A DNA stretch of 64,000 nt from Flavobacterium zepuense (GCF_007097145.1 NZ_VJVZ01000012.1:1-64000); one strand, 5' to 3'. Shown: positions 45,920-55,665, counted from the first letter of the stretch. Notes: generated by a model from the letters alone, not told the origin. Numbers and translations are program-made.

Positions 45920-47344
45920 TTAAACCGCAATCCTTTTCCACCTTCCCTTTCTAAACAGGATAAAGCTGGCTATGCTCATACAAGTTTCGGCAATGGGTAT
46001 GGCAAGGAACACACCTGTTGGCCCCAAGTTAAACTGCTTGGCAAGCAGGTAGGCCATAGGTATCTGGAACAGCCAGAACCCAAAAAAGTTGACCCACGTA
46101 GGCGTTTTGGTATCGCCCGCGCCGTTAAAAGCATTAATGAGTACCATCCCTATACCGTAAAATATATAACCCGCGCTAAGTATCCGTATGGCTTTAACAG
46201 CAATATCGTGCACATCGGCATTATTAGTAAAAAACCACATGAGCGGGTCGGCTGCCAATAAGGTTATCACCATAATGATTCCCATATAAATAACATTGAA
46301 CTTTGCCGTAACCCAAACTGAACGCTCAGCACGCTCTTCCTGCTTAGCCCCTAAATTCTGGCCTACCAGCGTTGCAGCGGCACCGCTCAGCCCCCATGCC
46401 GGCAACATAAAGAACATCATAATACGCAACGCGCTTTGGTAACCTGCAGAACCCTCATCACCACCTGTTGTAGCAACCAGTTCGGCTAAAAATATCCAGC
46501 TGCACGAGGCTATTACAAACTGCAATACGCCCGGTGCGGCAATTTTTACCAATACTTTTATCTGCTCCATATCCGGAATAAAATAGGATGCTACCACTTT
46601 TAGCATGCCTTTGCCATTAAACAGGTTGTATACCTGGTACAACACACCTATACTGCGCCCGATAGTGGTTGCAATGGCAGCGCCGGTTAACCCAAAGGTG
46701 GGTATCGGGCCAAAACCGTTTATAAAAACCGGGCAAAGGATTATATTAAATATGTTGGCTATCCAAAGGCTTTTCATGGCAATGGCTGCATTACCCGCCC
46801 CACGAAAAATACCGTTAAACAAAAACAACAACATGATTATAAAGCTGCTGCCCATCATGATCTGGATGAATGGTGTACCATATTCTGCCGAAGCCTGAGA
46901 GGATCCCATTGCTACTAAAATATCGGCTGCGAATATAAAGCCCACTACAGCAAGCACTATATTAACACCTATTGCCACTATTATGGCCTGCATACCGGCT
47001 TTGGCCGCAGCCACAGGGTCTTTTTCGCCCACACGGCGTGCTACTGTAGCAGTAGCCGCCATACTCATACCTATGGCAATGGAGTATATGATGGTAAGGA
47101 CCGACTCTGTTAACCCCACCGTTTGCACGGCAAAGCTGCTGTTTTCTAAATGGCCCACAAAGTAAAGGTCTACCAAGGCGAAGACCGATTCCATCATCAT
47201 CTCCAGCATCATGGGTATGGCAAGCAGTAGCACCGCACGGCGAATGCTGCCCGTAGTAAAATCTATGCTTTCGCCGTTTAGCGATTGTTTTAGTAATAAG
47301 AAAAAACGTGATACGGCACTGGGGGATTTCCCTGTTTGTGTCAT
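45920..47344 (-). CDS. MATE-family multidrug efflux transporter
   Basis: This 474-residue membrane protein has two MatE halves, each about six transmembrane helices, beginning near AVLLLAIPMMLEMMMESVFALVD and IKVLVKIAAPGVLQFVIASC. It exports cationic or aromatic drugs with Na+ or H+; substrate unknown. Length is typical. Upstream on the minus strand are 175 bp that include a -7-like TATATTTG (47479-47486) and a GC-rich leader at 47380-47450 whose folding I cannot resolve; it does not match any riboswitch class I can name. Confidence 0.92.
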   Translation of the reverse strand: MTQTGKSPSAVSRFFLLLKQSLNGESIDFTTGSIRRAVLLLAIPMMLEMMMESVFALVDLYFVGHLENSSFAVQTVGLTESVLTIIYSIAIGMSMAATATVARRVGEKDPVAAAKAGMQAIIVAIGVNIVLAVVGFIFAADILVAMGSSQASAEYGTPFIQIMMGSSFIIMLLFLFNGIFRGAGNAAIAMKSLWIANIFNIILCPVFINGFGPIPTFGLTGAAIATTIGRSIGVLYQVYNLFNGKGMLKVVASYFIPDMEQIKVLVKIAAPGVLQFVIASCSWIFLAELVATTGGDEGSAGYQSALRIMMFFMLPAWGLSGAAATLVGQNLGAKQEERAERSVWVTAKFNVIYMGIIMVITLLAADPLMWFFTNNADVHDIAVKAIRILSAGYIFYGIGMVLINAFNGAGDTKTPTWVNFFGFWLFQIPMAYLLAKQFNLGPTGVFLAIPIAETCMSIASFILFRKGRWKRIAV

Positions 47345-47518
47345 GATATGTTTGGTTTGAAAAATTAATGAATAGTACTACAGGCACAGGTGTTGCGCCT
47401 TATGGTTTGCGAAGAGAGGTGTCCTTTTTATTAGCGGGTGCGGACAGCAAATACTATCATATTCATAAAAATGAATAACAAATATAGCAGAATTTTTTAA
47501 GGGGGAGTGACTTTTTTA

Positions 47519-48724
47519 TTAACTTTCTAACAACGCCTCGCCAACCCTTCCGGCAGCAATGCGCGAAGCTAAGATACCCAGCGTGAAGATGGTAAGCACT
47601 ACGATAACCACATTTTCAAACAGTAATTCGGCAGGATAAGCCATTGTAGGGGTTATCATGAGGAGTGAGAATTGCTGTTGCAGGATCACGATAATTATAG
47701 CAAGCACCAACCCGAAAGATGTGCCCAAAGCAGTTATAAAAATACCCTGATAAAAAAAGATGCGGCGGAGTGTTTTAACCTCAGCACCTAAACTATAAAG
47801 GGTTTTTATATTCTCTTTTTTATCAAGTATCAACATTATAAGCGCCCCGGCAAGGCAAAATAGTGTAAGCACTACCACAAGCGAGCAGAACAGGTAAGTA
47901 ACCAGGTTCTCGGCATTCAGCATTTTGTAGAGGGAATCATTTAGCTGTGCGCGGTTTTTAATGGTAAGCTGGTTCTTAAAAATAGCCTGCAATTTTTCAT
48001 TAACGTCAGCTTCGTTAGCCTTTGGCGCAAGCTTAATTTCTATAGCGCTGTACTGGTTGGGTTTGTATTGCAGGAGTTGCTGTGCGAGGTCTATACTACA
48101 ATACACATATTGATTATCTATATCCTCGTTAATAGAATAAATACCCACCACCATTAACTGCTCTTTGTTAAAGCCCTCCTCGGCGCTATCAATAGTACCC
48201 TTACCGGCTTTGGGCACAAAAACCTCAAGGGCACGGTTAAAGTCGAATAACCCCAAAGAAAGTTTCCTGAAAACACCGGCACCGGCAACCACCTGACCCG
48301 TGTACATTTTTAGCCAGCGGGTGCCACCTAAAAGGGTACTGTCCATCTGGGTTACCTTATTGTAAAGGGTGTCAACCCCTTTAAGGTAGGCCACACAGCC
48401 TTTATCTTCATAGCTAAACATCACACGCTCCTCAGCTACGGGGCTAAAAGCGGCAATGTCTTTAATATTTTTAAGCTGTTTTTCCTGATCTGGGGAAACC
48501 ATGAACCACTTGCCTGTTTTAGGCAGGACCTTAAGGTCGGGATCGGTAGTATTGGCGAATGAGAGGCTAAAATCCCTCAGCCCGCTAAAAACTGAAAGTA
48601 TAATAAAAAGGGCTGCCGTACTTACAAAAATACCCAAAGAGGCAATGCGCGTAATAATATTTACGGCAGTGCTCTTGCTGTTGCTAATGGTGTAGCGGCG
48701 GGCTATGTAAAACGGAAAGCTCAA
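47519..48724 (-). CDS. ABC transporter permease of the LolC/E-FtsX type
   Basis: This 401-residue protein has an N-terminal transmembrane helix (about residues 25-50), a large periplasmic domain (about 55-270) and three C-terminal helices. LYSLGAEVKTLRRIFFYQG is the cytoplasmic coupling segment. This matches permeases of lipoprotein-release or FtsX-like transporters. The ATPase is not in the window. It is 5 bp downstream of rbfA on the same strand, a conserved Bacteroidota pair; whether it moves lipoproteins is inference. Confidence 0.87.
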   Translation of the reverse strand: MSFPFYIARRYTISNSKSTAVNIITRIASLGIFVSTAALFIILSVFSGLRDFSLSFANTTDPDLKVLPKTGKWFMVSPDQEKQLKNIKDIAAFSPVAEERVMFSYEDKGCVAYLKGVDTLYNKVTQMDSTLLGGTRWLKMYTGQVVAGAGVFRKLSLGLFDFNRALEVFVPKAGKGTIDSAEEGFNKEQLMVVGIYSINEDIDNQYVYCSIDLAQQLLQYKPNQYSAIEIKLAPKANEADVNEKLQAIFKNQLTIKNRAQLNDSLYKMLNAENLVTYLFCSLVVVLTLFCLAGALIMLILDKKENIKTLYSLGAEVKTLRRIFFYQGIFITALGTSFGLVLAIIIVILQQQFSLLMITPTMAYPAELLFENVVIVVLTIFTLGILASRIAAGRVGEALLES

Positions 48725-48729
48725 TAGAT

Positions 48730-49122
48730 TTATAGTTTCTTACGCCTGTCTAAAAGCTCAGGGTTAGTAATTGGGTTGTTTTCGCCCGTAAGCTCTTTGT
48801 CCAGTTTTTCCATACGGTCCAGGCTGTCATCAAGGTAAAATACCAGGTTAGGCACTTTACGCAGTTGCAGTTTTACACGTTGCGAAAGGTCGTGCTTAAT
48901 AAGCGGTGCATTGCTTTTTACCGCGTTAAGTATTTCGCCGCCCCTCTCTGTAGGGAAAACGCTAAGATATACTTTTGCAATAGAAAGATCTGTAGTTACC
49001 ACCACTTTAGATATAGAGAGTACCAGGTTGCTCACGCCGTTTTTGCGCACTTCGCCCTGTAAGATATCTACAAGGTCTTTTTGCAGGAGTCCGCCTATTT
49101 TTTTTTGCCTATTTGTTTCCAT
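48730..49122 (-). CDS. rbfA: 30S ribosome-binding factor A
   Basis: This 130-residue protein has the RbfA start (ETNRQKKIGGLLQKDLVDIL), the KH-like core VVVTTDLSIAKVYLSVFP and LRKVPNLVFYLDDSLDRM. It aids 16S rRNA maturation and cold adaptation by binding the 30S subunit. Length is normal. It precedes the ABC permease by 5 bp and is probably transcribed with it. The 255 bp upstream (49123-49377) hold no gene I can support. Confidence 0.95.
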   Translation of the reverse strand: METNRQKKIGGLLQKDLVDILQGEVRKNGVSNLVLSISKVVVTTDLSIAKVYLSVFPTERGGEILNAVKSNAPLIKHDLSQRVKLQLRKVPNLVFYLDDSLDRMEKLDKELTGENNPITNPELLDRRKKL

Positions 49123-49377
49123 CCTGCAAAAATACTCAAAATTTTAATCGTTTGGGTTTTAAAGTTCGGGCTTTCAAAAGTTAGTAGTGGTATGTGTTGG
49201 GAAAAGTTTAGGGATTGGAAAGTGTAGTATAAGTAAAACTTCCTCAAAGATGTAATCTTTATTGAATAATATACCATTTAGTTTTTTCATATAATTCACA
49301 CCCCACTATCAAAAATTATTGATAAATTGCAGATACAAACAAGCATAAATTATCAATTTTTGAAAATCAGTTAACCA

Positions 49378-50271
49378 ATGAGTACTCAAAAACAAAACAT
49401 ATTAATTATTGGCGCTACGGGCCAGGTTGGGTTAAAAACTATTGAGCTTTTAGAAAGTGTACAAGACGATAGCATCCAAATAATTGCAGCAGTGCGCAGT
49501 ACCGAAAAAGCAAAACAATTTACCGAAAGGGGGATTGCTTCTGTGTTAATCGACCTGAATAACGAGGCTACATTTACCAGAGCTCTAAAAAATGTTAACC
49601 GCCTGTTTATAGTAACGGGTTACACGGTAGACATGCTTAGGCAAAGCAAATCACTTATCGATTATGCTAAAAAGAGCGGCGTGCAACATATTGTTCACCT
49701 TGGCGCCTGTGGAAGGGATGATACCACCGTGGCCCACTGGGCATGGCACCAGCTCGTTGAGCGCTATATAGAATGGGCAGGCTTCTCTTTTACACACCTT
49801 CGCCCTGAAACATTCATGCAAAATTTACTAAGTTATGGTGGTGCTCCGGTTATTAAGAATGGAATCATCATTCAATATGTTAAAGATGCCCGCAAAAGCT
49901 GGGTAGATGTTAACGACGTTGCGGCCGTGGCGGCACAGGCGTTATTAAAGCCCGAAATTCATAACGGTAAGACCTACCGTCTGAGTTACGATGCCAAATC
50001 CTACTACGATATTGCCGACCTGCTTACTGAAGCTATAGGCAAGCCGTTTAAGTACGTACCTCACCCACCTGAAGATTTTTTAAAAACGATGAAAGCTAAC
50101 GGTGCCGATATGGCGTATATGGATTGTGTGTACAAGCATTACATCCGTTATGCAGAAGGATCGATTCCCGGGGCTGATGATGTGTTTGATAATTTTTATG
50201 AAATTACCGGAAAACAGCCAACCCGCTGGGCTGATTTTATAGAAAAGCACAAAGAGGCGTTTACTTACTAA
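49378..50271 (+). CDS. NmrA-like NAD(P)-binding protein
   Basis: This 297-residue Rossmann protein has the dinucleotide loop IIGATGQVGLKT (G12-G18). The usual SDR Tyr-x-x-x-Lys is not obvious, and the sequence resembles NmrA/YtfG-like redox sensors and quinone reductases (LGACGRDDTT, FSFTHLRPETFMQN). Role unknown, perhaps quinone or NADPH sensing. It is 13 bp before mce, so the two may be co-transcribed. Confidence 0.8.
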   Translation: MSTQKQNILIIGATGQVGLKTIELLESVQDDSIQIIAAVRSTEKAKQFTERGIASVLIDLNNEATFTRALKNVNRLFIVTGYTVDMLRQSKSLIDYAKKSGVQHIVHLGACGRDDTTVAHWAWHQLVERYIEWAGFSFTHLRPETFMQNLLSYGGAPVIKNGIIIQYVKDARKSWVDVNDVAAVAAQALLKPEIHNGKTYRLSYDAKSYYDIADLLTEAIGKPFKYVPHPPEDFLKTMKANGADMAYMDCVYKHYIRYAEGSIPGADDVFDNFYEITGKQPTRWADFIEKHKEAFTY

Positions 50272-50284
50272 ACTCAGAGTCCAA

Positions 50285-50695
50285 ATGAGAAAAATTGAGC
50301 ACATTGGCATCGCTGTAAACAGCCTTGAAGCATCTAATACTTTATTTGAAAAACTGCTGGGCACACCTCCCTATAAAATGGAAGAGGTGCTGAGCGAAGG
50401 TGTGAAAACGTCGTTCTTTATGAATGGCCCGAATAAAATTGAGCTCCTGGAAGCCACCACGCCCGATAGCCCCATTGCCAAATTTTTAGAGAAAAAGGGG
50501 GAAGGCATTCATCACATAGCATTTGATGTAGAGGATATTACGGCAGAAATTGCCCGTCTTAAAGCCGAAGGATTTACCGTGCTTAACGAAACACCAAAAA
50601 AAGGCGCTGATAATAAGCTGGTTGCATTTTTACACCCAAAAGGCACTAATGGTGTTTTGGTAGAGCTTTGCCAAGAAGCGCCGGAGGCGGTTTAA
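50285..50695 (+). CDS. mce: Methylmalonyl-CoA epimerase
   Basis: This 136-residue glyoxalase-fold enzyme interconverts (S)- and (R)-methylmalonyl-CoA, in propionate and branched-chain metabolism. Metal ligands are H6 (RKIEHIGIAV), His in GIHHIAFD and the C-terminal Glu in VLVELCQEA. Length is typical. The mutase genes are not in this window. It is followed by an inverted repeat that separates it from convergent thiL. Confidence 0.95.
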   Translation: MRKIEHIGIAVNSLEASNTLFEKLLGTPPYKMEEVLSEGVKTSFFMNGPNKIELLEATTPDSPIAKFLEKKGEGIHHIAFDVEDITAEIARLKAEGFTVLNETPKKGADNKLVAFLHPKGTNGVLVELCQEAPEAV

Positions 50696-50706
50696 AATTG
50701 TTTAAA

Positions 50707-50758
50707 GTTTCAGGTTGCTTACTCGAATGGCTATTGCACATGAGTGGCAACCTGAAAC
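50707..50758. repeat. Inverted repeat between mce and thiL
   Basis: GTTTCAGGTTGC (50707-50718) and GCAACCTGAAAC (50747-50758) with a 28-base loop, followed by further CCTGAAACT words (50751-50780). Convergent setting suggests termination; the CCTGAAAC words also look like a small dispersed repeat. Confidence 0.65.
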
Positions 50759-50785
50759 CTGAAACTTTAGACCTGAAACTAAAAT

Positions 50786-51844
50786 TTACTCTTCGCTTTC
50801 ATTTTGCAGCGCGTTCCAACCTCTTGATTTTAAAGGTATTTTGGTATTGGCACGGGTAATAAGGTGGATACCTTCGCTTTCCTGGGTCATGTGACCGATT
50901 ATGGTAAAGTTAGGGTTGCCTTTTATCTTTTCGAAGTCTTCCATTTTAATGGTAAACAACAGCTCGTAGTCTTCGCCGCCGTTAATAGCCACGGTAGTAA
51001 TATCAAGGTTAAATTCCTCGCATACGTTAATAAGCTGCGGGTCTACCGGAATTTTCTCTTCGTATAAATTACAGCCCACACCGCTTTGCTTAGCAATATG
51101 TATAATTTCAGATGATAACCCGTCCGACACATCAATCATGGCCGTAGGCTTAACATCAAGCGCTTTTAAAATCTCTTTAATATCCCTACGGGCTTCCGGT
51201 TTAAGCTGGCGCTCAATCAGGTAACTGTAAGCATCCAGGTCGGGTTGGTTTTGCGGATTTACCTGAAACACCTGCCTTTCGCGCTCTAAAACCTGCAGCC
51301 CCATGTAAGCAGCGCCCACATCTCCGGTAACCACTAAAAGGTCAGTACTGCCGGCGCCATTTCGGTAGGCAATAGCATCGGCGTCAGCCTCACCAATAGC
51401 GGTAATGCTTAAGATCATCCCTTTTTGAGACGATGTAGTGTCGCCACCCACAATATCTACGCCATATATCTTTGCAGCAAGCTTAATACCGTCGTACAGC
51501 TCATCTAACGCCTCCACCGGAAAACGGTTAGACACCGCTATAGAAACCGTGATTTGTGTTGGCACAGCGTTCATAGCATAAATATCGCTTACGTTTACCA
51601 CAACTGCTTTATAGCCAAGGTGTTTAAGCGGCATGTAGGCAAGGTCGAAGTGCACGCCCTCCACCAACAAATCGGTAGAAACCACCACTTTTTTATCTTT
51701 AAAATCAAGCACGGCAGCATCATCGCCAATACCTTTAAGGGTACCCACATTGCTTGTTGTAATATCGTGGGTAAGGTGTTCTATAAGTCCGAATTCGCCA
51801 AGGTTGCCCAGGCTGGTACGTTGCTGGTTTTTATCTTCTATCAT
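50786..51844 (-). CDS. thiL: Thiamine-monophosphate kinase
   Basis: This 352-residue enzyme phosphorylates thiamine monophosphate to the pyrophosphate. The N-terminal glycine/Asp region GIGDDAAVLD and the AIR-synthase-like motifs VSTDLLVEGVHFDL and VGGDTTSSQKG are present, as is MIDVSDGLSSEIIH in the C-terminal half. Length is close to E. coli ThiL (325). It converges with mce and faces the AT-rich membrane gene across a repeat element. Confidence 0.95.
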   Translation of the reverse strand: MIEDKNQQRTSLGNLGEFGLIEHLTHDITTSNVGTLKGIGDDAAVLDFKDKKVVVSTDLLVEGVHFDLAYMPLKHLGYKAVVVNVSDIYAMNAVPTQITVSIAVSNRFPVEALDELYDGIKLAAKIYGVDIVGGDTTSSQKGMILSITAIGEADADAIAYRNGAGSTDLLVVTGDVGAAYMGLQVLERERQVFQVNPQNQPDLDAYSYLIERQLKPEARRDIKEILKALDVKPTAMIDVSDGLSSEIIHIAKQSGVGCNLYEEKIPVDPQLINVCEEFNLDITTVAINGGEDYELLFTIKMEDFEKIKGNPNFTIIGHMTQESEGIHLITRANTKIPLKSRGWNALQNESEE

Positions 51845-51969
51845 GAGAGTTTGTAAAGTCGTAAAGTTAGAAAGTCAGAAAGTAGCAAAGGTACTTTAAA
51901 AGTTACAGAGTGACAAAGGTACAGAGCAGCTGGTTTTTAGGTTAAGACGTACTATATCCGTCGAAGTCA

Positions 51970-52081
51970 TTGCGAGGAGGAACGACGAAGCAATCTCACT
52001 TATAGCTTAGGTTATGTTTTGCCATGCCGGAGAATAGTAATAGAGTTACGAGTGAGATTGCTTCGTCGTTCCTCCTCGCAA
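51970..52081. repeat. Long inverted repeat with 31-bp perfect arms
   Basis: Arms at 51970-52000 and 52051-52081 (core TGCGAGGAGGAACGACGAAG and its reverse complement) surround 50 bp. Weaker flanking pairing (CCGTC/GACGG) extends it. Similar sequences are dispersed between genes in Bacteroidota genomes, to my knowledge. It is non-coding and lies between thiL and the AT-rich membrane gene. Confidence 0.85.
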
Positions 52082-52114
52082 AGACGGCGGGTGAAAAATG
52101 TTGTGTATTATTAG

Positions 52115-53560
52115 TTACGCTTTAAACTTTCTGAATGCCTGTATCATTTCGTAAATACCAAAGGCAATGAAGATTTTGCCGAGGAAAAACACTATCCAAC
52201 TAAAGCCATTATTAAGATATTGCCGCTCCATAAAAGGACTGTAAAAGTCCGTTACCAAAAAGAAACGGAACAACCCTGAGGTAAAGCTTTGGTTATCATT
52301 ATTCAAATTTAAAGCTACATAAAATTCAATGAAATACAATACACTGAACCAAAAAACTCCACTTAAAACAGTAAAAATTAATGCTCTTCTCCAGCTATGA
52401 TCGAATCCCGTTGACAATTTCGTTGCACCTAAAATAAATTTATCTTTGAAACCTCTTTTCCATCCCCATCCTAATTCCTGGTAATAAGCAGATAGTTCAT
52501 AGGCTCTAAATCGATTATAATCTATTTTATTCTCAGTTTTTTGAAGTTGTTGTTTTATTGTTCGTATAGATTTTCTGTTACAAAAGTTCAAGCTATCTAT
52601 TTTGATTTCATCAAAAAAAGCAGCTTTTTCAAAAATTGTTTTATCAAGATTAATAACACTTAACTTCGCAGATTGAAAAGAACATATATCTGCAAACGTA
52701 GTAACAAATATATCCAAAAAACTAATTTGTAATCTTTCGAAATCTGCATCTTCATTAAAGTTACAATAATAAATTTTTAAGCTTGTTTCACAATCATTTC
52801 TTAGATTCCTAAAACTAATTGTACCGTTAAAATTACATCTATGGAACACGCAAATTCTGTTAAACATTGCACTGCTAAACTCAGTTTTTTCAAAATGATT
52901 ATTATAAAAAGTAGTTGATTTAAATCTTTTACTTTTCAATTTTTCAGAATCATATTTAAATTTAGATTGAAAGAATGTCGTTTCACAAAGAAATTTATTG
53001 TCTTGAAAAAGTACGTTGTGAATGTTAGATTGTCGAAAGGAAACTTTTTTAAAACCATCATCATTATTTGATGATCCTAAAGTGTTGTTATGAAAATTAA
53101 ATTCGCCCTTACCCATATATACATTTTCAAAACGAAAAACATCAGAAAATTCACCTCCTCTAAAATCAAAAATAGTATTTAAGATAGGGACATTTTTATT
53201 CTTCAGATCATAACTAAAATTAAAATCTTTAATTTTTGACTGAAAGTTTTTAAATGATTTTAGTGAAAGCTTCTCTATTTCTAAAGTTTCTTCAAACCAT
53301 AACATATCTAAATTACAGTTGAAAATTTCTACCTGACATTTAAACGTACATTCTAAAAAATATAAGCCTTTATCAGGCTGATTAATATGTTCAATTTTTA
53401 AAACTTGGCCCGTAAATGAACAATTTGAAAATCTTATATTATAAAGTAACTCTACTGGAAAAATAATATCATTTTTCCCAAAATTGAAAATTTCGTCATA
53501 GAACTCTTCAGCGGATTTTAGTTTGGTGATAAATTCCTCGCTGGTAATATTCTGCTTCAT
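52115..53560 (-). CDS. AT-rich pentapeptide-repeat-like membrane protein
   Basis: This 481-residue protein has a long, loosely repetitive F/N/C-rich region (about residues 40-330: NIRFSNCSFTG, FLECTFKC, FNFHNNTLG, FYNNHFEKTEFS, IYYCNFNEDADF) like a degenerate pentapeptide beta-helix. A charged linker follows (NRFRAYELSAYYQELGW), then two or three transmembrane helices (RRALIFTVLSGVFWF, FSWIVFFLGKIFIAFGIY). Function unknown. A GTG at 53602 would add 14 residues, but it lies inside the lepA terminator, so ATG 53560 is preferred. The DNA is strikingly AT-rich: one 60-base line (52681-52740) has 15 G/C, against 24 in a lepA line (54181-54240), which suggests acquisition from outside. Confidence 0.75.
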   Translation of the reverse strand: MKQNITSEEFITKLKSAEEFYDEIFNFGKNDIIFPVELLYNIRFSNCSFTGQVLKIEHINQPDKGLYFLECTFKCQVEIFNCNLDMLWFEETLEIEKLSLKSFKNFQSKIKDFNFSYDLKNKNVPILNTIFDFRGGEFSDVFRFENVYMGKGEFNFHNNTLGSSNNDDGFKKVSFRQSNIHNVLFQDNKFLCETTFFQSKFKYDSEKLKSKRFKSTTFYNNHFEKTEFSSAMFNRICVFHRCNFNGTISFRNLRNDCETSLKIYYCNFNEDADFERLQISFLDIFVTTFADICSFQSAKLSVINLDKTIFEKAAFFDEIKIDSLNFCNRKSIRTIKQQLQKTENKIDYNRFRAYELSAYYQELGWGWKRGFKDKFILGATKLSTGFDHSWRRALIFTVLSGVFWFSVLYFIEFYVALNLNNDNQSFTSGLFRFFLVTDFYSPFMERQYLNNGFSWIVFFLGKIFIAFGIYEMIQAFRKFKA

Positions 53561-53593
53561 AATTTTTAAGATTTTAAATAAATCTACAAAAAA

Positions 53594-53615
53594 ACCCGGC
53601 ACATAAGTACCGGGT
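53594..53615 (-). terminator. Terminator of lepA
   Basis: ACCCGG (53594-53599) and CCGGGT (53610-53615) with a 10-base loop; a T-rich tail follows on the minus strand. It lies 37 bp after the lepA stop and upstream of the AT-rich gene. Confidence 0.75.
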
Positions 53616-53651
53616 CTGTTATCTATCTCTTTTATCTAAAAATCTAAAAGA

Positions 53652-55448
53652 TTAGTCATTCAATTTAAGTACCGCCATAAATGCCTCTTGCGGAATCTCT
53701 ACGTTACCTACCTGACGCATACGTTTTTTACCTTTTTTCTGTTTTTCAAGAAGTTTACGCTTACGCGAAATATCGCCACCGTAACATTTAGCGGTAACGT
53801 CTTTACGTAAGGCCTTAACGGTTTCGCGGCTAATAACCTTAACACCAATAGCGGCCTGAATAGGAATATCAAACTGCTGACGCGGTATAAGTTCTTTAAG
53901 CTTTTCGCACATTTTTTTGCCAATGTTGTAGGCGTTGTCTTCGTGTATCAGTGCAGATAATGCATCCACAGGCTGTGCATTTAGCAATATGTCAAGACGT
54001 ACAAGTTTTGAGGTACGCATGCCTATAGGCGAATAATCAAACGAGGCATAACCTTTAGAAACCGTTTTAAGGCGGTCGTAAAAGTCGAATACGATCTCGG
54101 CCAACGGCATGTCAAAGTTAAGCTCTACACGCTCTGTAGTAAGGTAGGTCTGGTGGGTAATAATACCACGTTTTTCTATACAAAGGCCCATTACGTTGCC
54201 TACAAAGTCAGACTTGGTAATGATGGTAGCTTTAATATACGGCTCCTCTACATGGCTTAGTTTGGAAGGCTCGGGCAAATCGCTCGGGTTGTTTACAATA
54301 AGCCCTTTTTCAGGTTCTTTTTTAGTATAGGCAAGGTACGATACGTTGGGTACCGTAGTAATAACCGTCATATCGAACTCACGCTCTAAACGCTCCTGGA
54401 TAATTTCCATGTGCAGCATCCCTAAGAAGCCGCAACGGAAACCAAAGCCCAGTGCTGCCGAACTTTCCGGTGAAAATACTAACGATGCATCGTTAAGCTG
54501 TAGTTTTTCCATCGAGTTTCTAAGCTCTTCATAATCTTCGGTATCAACCGGGTAAATACCCGCAAATACCATTGGCTTAACATCTTCAAAACCACTTACC
54601 ATATTTTGCGTAGGGTTTTTGGCATCGGTAAGCGTATCGCCCACCTTAACCTCTTTAGCCTCTTTAATACCAGATATAAGGTATCCAACATCTCCTGCCC
54701 CAACAACCTGTTTAGGAACCTGGTTTAGTTTAAGCGTACCAATTTCATCGGCATAATATTCGTTACCGGTAGCCATAAATTTAATTTTCTGGCCTTTGGT
54801 AATTTTACCATTTATTACCCTGAAGATAACCTCTATACCACGAAACGGGTTATAAACCGAGTCGAATATAAGTGCCTGTAATGGCTCATCCGGGTCGCCT
54901 TTTGGCGCCGGTATACGCTCTATAATAGCCGCTAATATAGCCTCTACGCCAAGGCCTGTTTTACCACTGGCCGGTATAATATCTTCGAGTTTGCAGCCTA
55001 AAAGGTCTACAATATCATCGCTAACCTCTTCCGGGTTGGCGCTTGGTAAGTCAATTTTATTTAGCACCGGGATAATTTCCAGGTCGTTCTCTAACGCAAG
55101 GTAAAGGTTAGATATGGTTTGCGCCTGTATGCTCTGGGCAGCATCTACAATAAGCAGTGCACCTTCGCAGGCTGCAATACTACGCGACACCTCGTAGCTA
55201 AAATCTACGTGTCCCGGGGTATCTATAAGGTTAAGTATATACTCCTGCCCCTTATAGGTATACTCCATTTGTATGGCATGGCTTTTAATGGTAATACCGC
55301 GCTCACGTTCCAAATCCATGTTATCAAGCAGCTGTGCCTGGCTTTCGCGTTTTGTAACCGTTTGGGTAGCATCTAAAAGGCGGTCGGCCAGCGTACTTTT
55401 ACCGTGGTCTATGTGGGCAATAATGCAAAAATTCCTAATATGCTTCAT
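53652..55448 (-). CDS. lepA: Elongation factor 4
   Basis: This 598-residue GTPase back-translocates or remodels stalled ribosomes. G1 is AHIDHGKST (residues 11-19), G3 DTPGHVDFSYE, G4 NKIDLPSA. The C-terminal LepA-specific part ends in the conserved lysine-rich RKRKLLEKQKKGKKRMRQ and VEIPQEAFMAVL. Length equals E. coli LepA. It is a single-gene unit ending in a terminator; no lepB follows. Confidence 0.97.
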   Translation of the reverse strand: MKHIRNFCIIAHIDHGKSTLADRLLDATQTVTKRESQAQLLDNMDLERERGITIKSHAIQMEYTYKGQEYILNLIDTPGHVDFSYEVSRSIAACEGALLIVDAAQSIQAQTISNLYLALENDLEIIPVLNKIDLPSANPEEVSDDIVDLLGCKLEDIIPASGKTGLGVEAILAAIIERIPAPKGDPDEPLQALIFDSVYNPFRGIEVIFRVINGKITKGQKIKFMATGNEYYADEIGTLKLNQVPKQVVGAGDVGYLISGIKEAKEVKVGDTLTDAKNPTQNMVSGFEDVKPMVFAGIYPVDTEDYEELRNSMEKLQLNDASLVFSPESSAALGFGFRCGFLGMLHMEIIQERLEREFDMTVITTVPNVSYLAYTKKEPEKGLIVNNPSDLPEPSKLSHVEEPYIKATIITKSDFVGNVMGLCIEKRGIITHQTYLTTERVELNFDMPLAEIVFDFYDRLKTVSKGYASFDYSPIGMRTSKLVRLDILLNAQPVDALSALIHEDNAYNIGKKMCEKLKELIPRQQFDIPIQAAIGVKVISRETVKALRKDVTAKCYGGDISRKRKLLEKQKKGKKRMRQVGNVEIPQEAFMAVLKLND

Positions 55449-55641
55449 CTTCTTCGTATATCAATTTCGTTGGGCAGCTTGTCCTGAGCCTGCCGAAGTG
55501 GAGGCTTACCTGTAAAGGCAGCTATTAATCGGCAAATATAGTTAAAGTTAGCGAGTTGCAAAGCTATGGCGTAAACTTACTTGTAGCAACGCAATGCTTT
55601 GCGTTTCGCATCCTGATTAATAAAATGATATTGTTTCCTAA

Positions 55642-55665
55642 AGACGCAAGGCATTGCGTCTCTAC
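55642..55665. repeat. Second AGACGCA palindrome of the window
   Basis: AGACGCAA (55642-55649), GGCA, TTGCGTCT (55654-55661), CTAC; the same design as 45892-45916. Confidence 0.75.

Noticed and set aside
47380..47450. GC-rich leader before the MATE gene as a riboswitch
   Set aside because: I could not fit it to any known class (guanidine, preQ1 and others were considered); only mentioned in the MATE entry.
53561..53602. GTG start at 53602 for the pentapeptide-like gene
   Set aside because: It falls inside the lepA terminator hairpin, and the upstream residues look unrelated to the rest.
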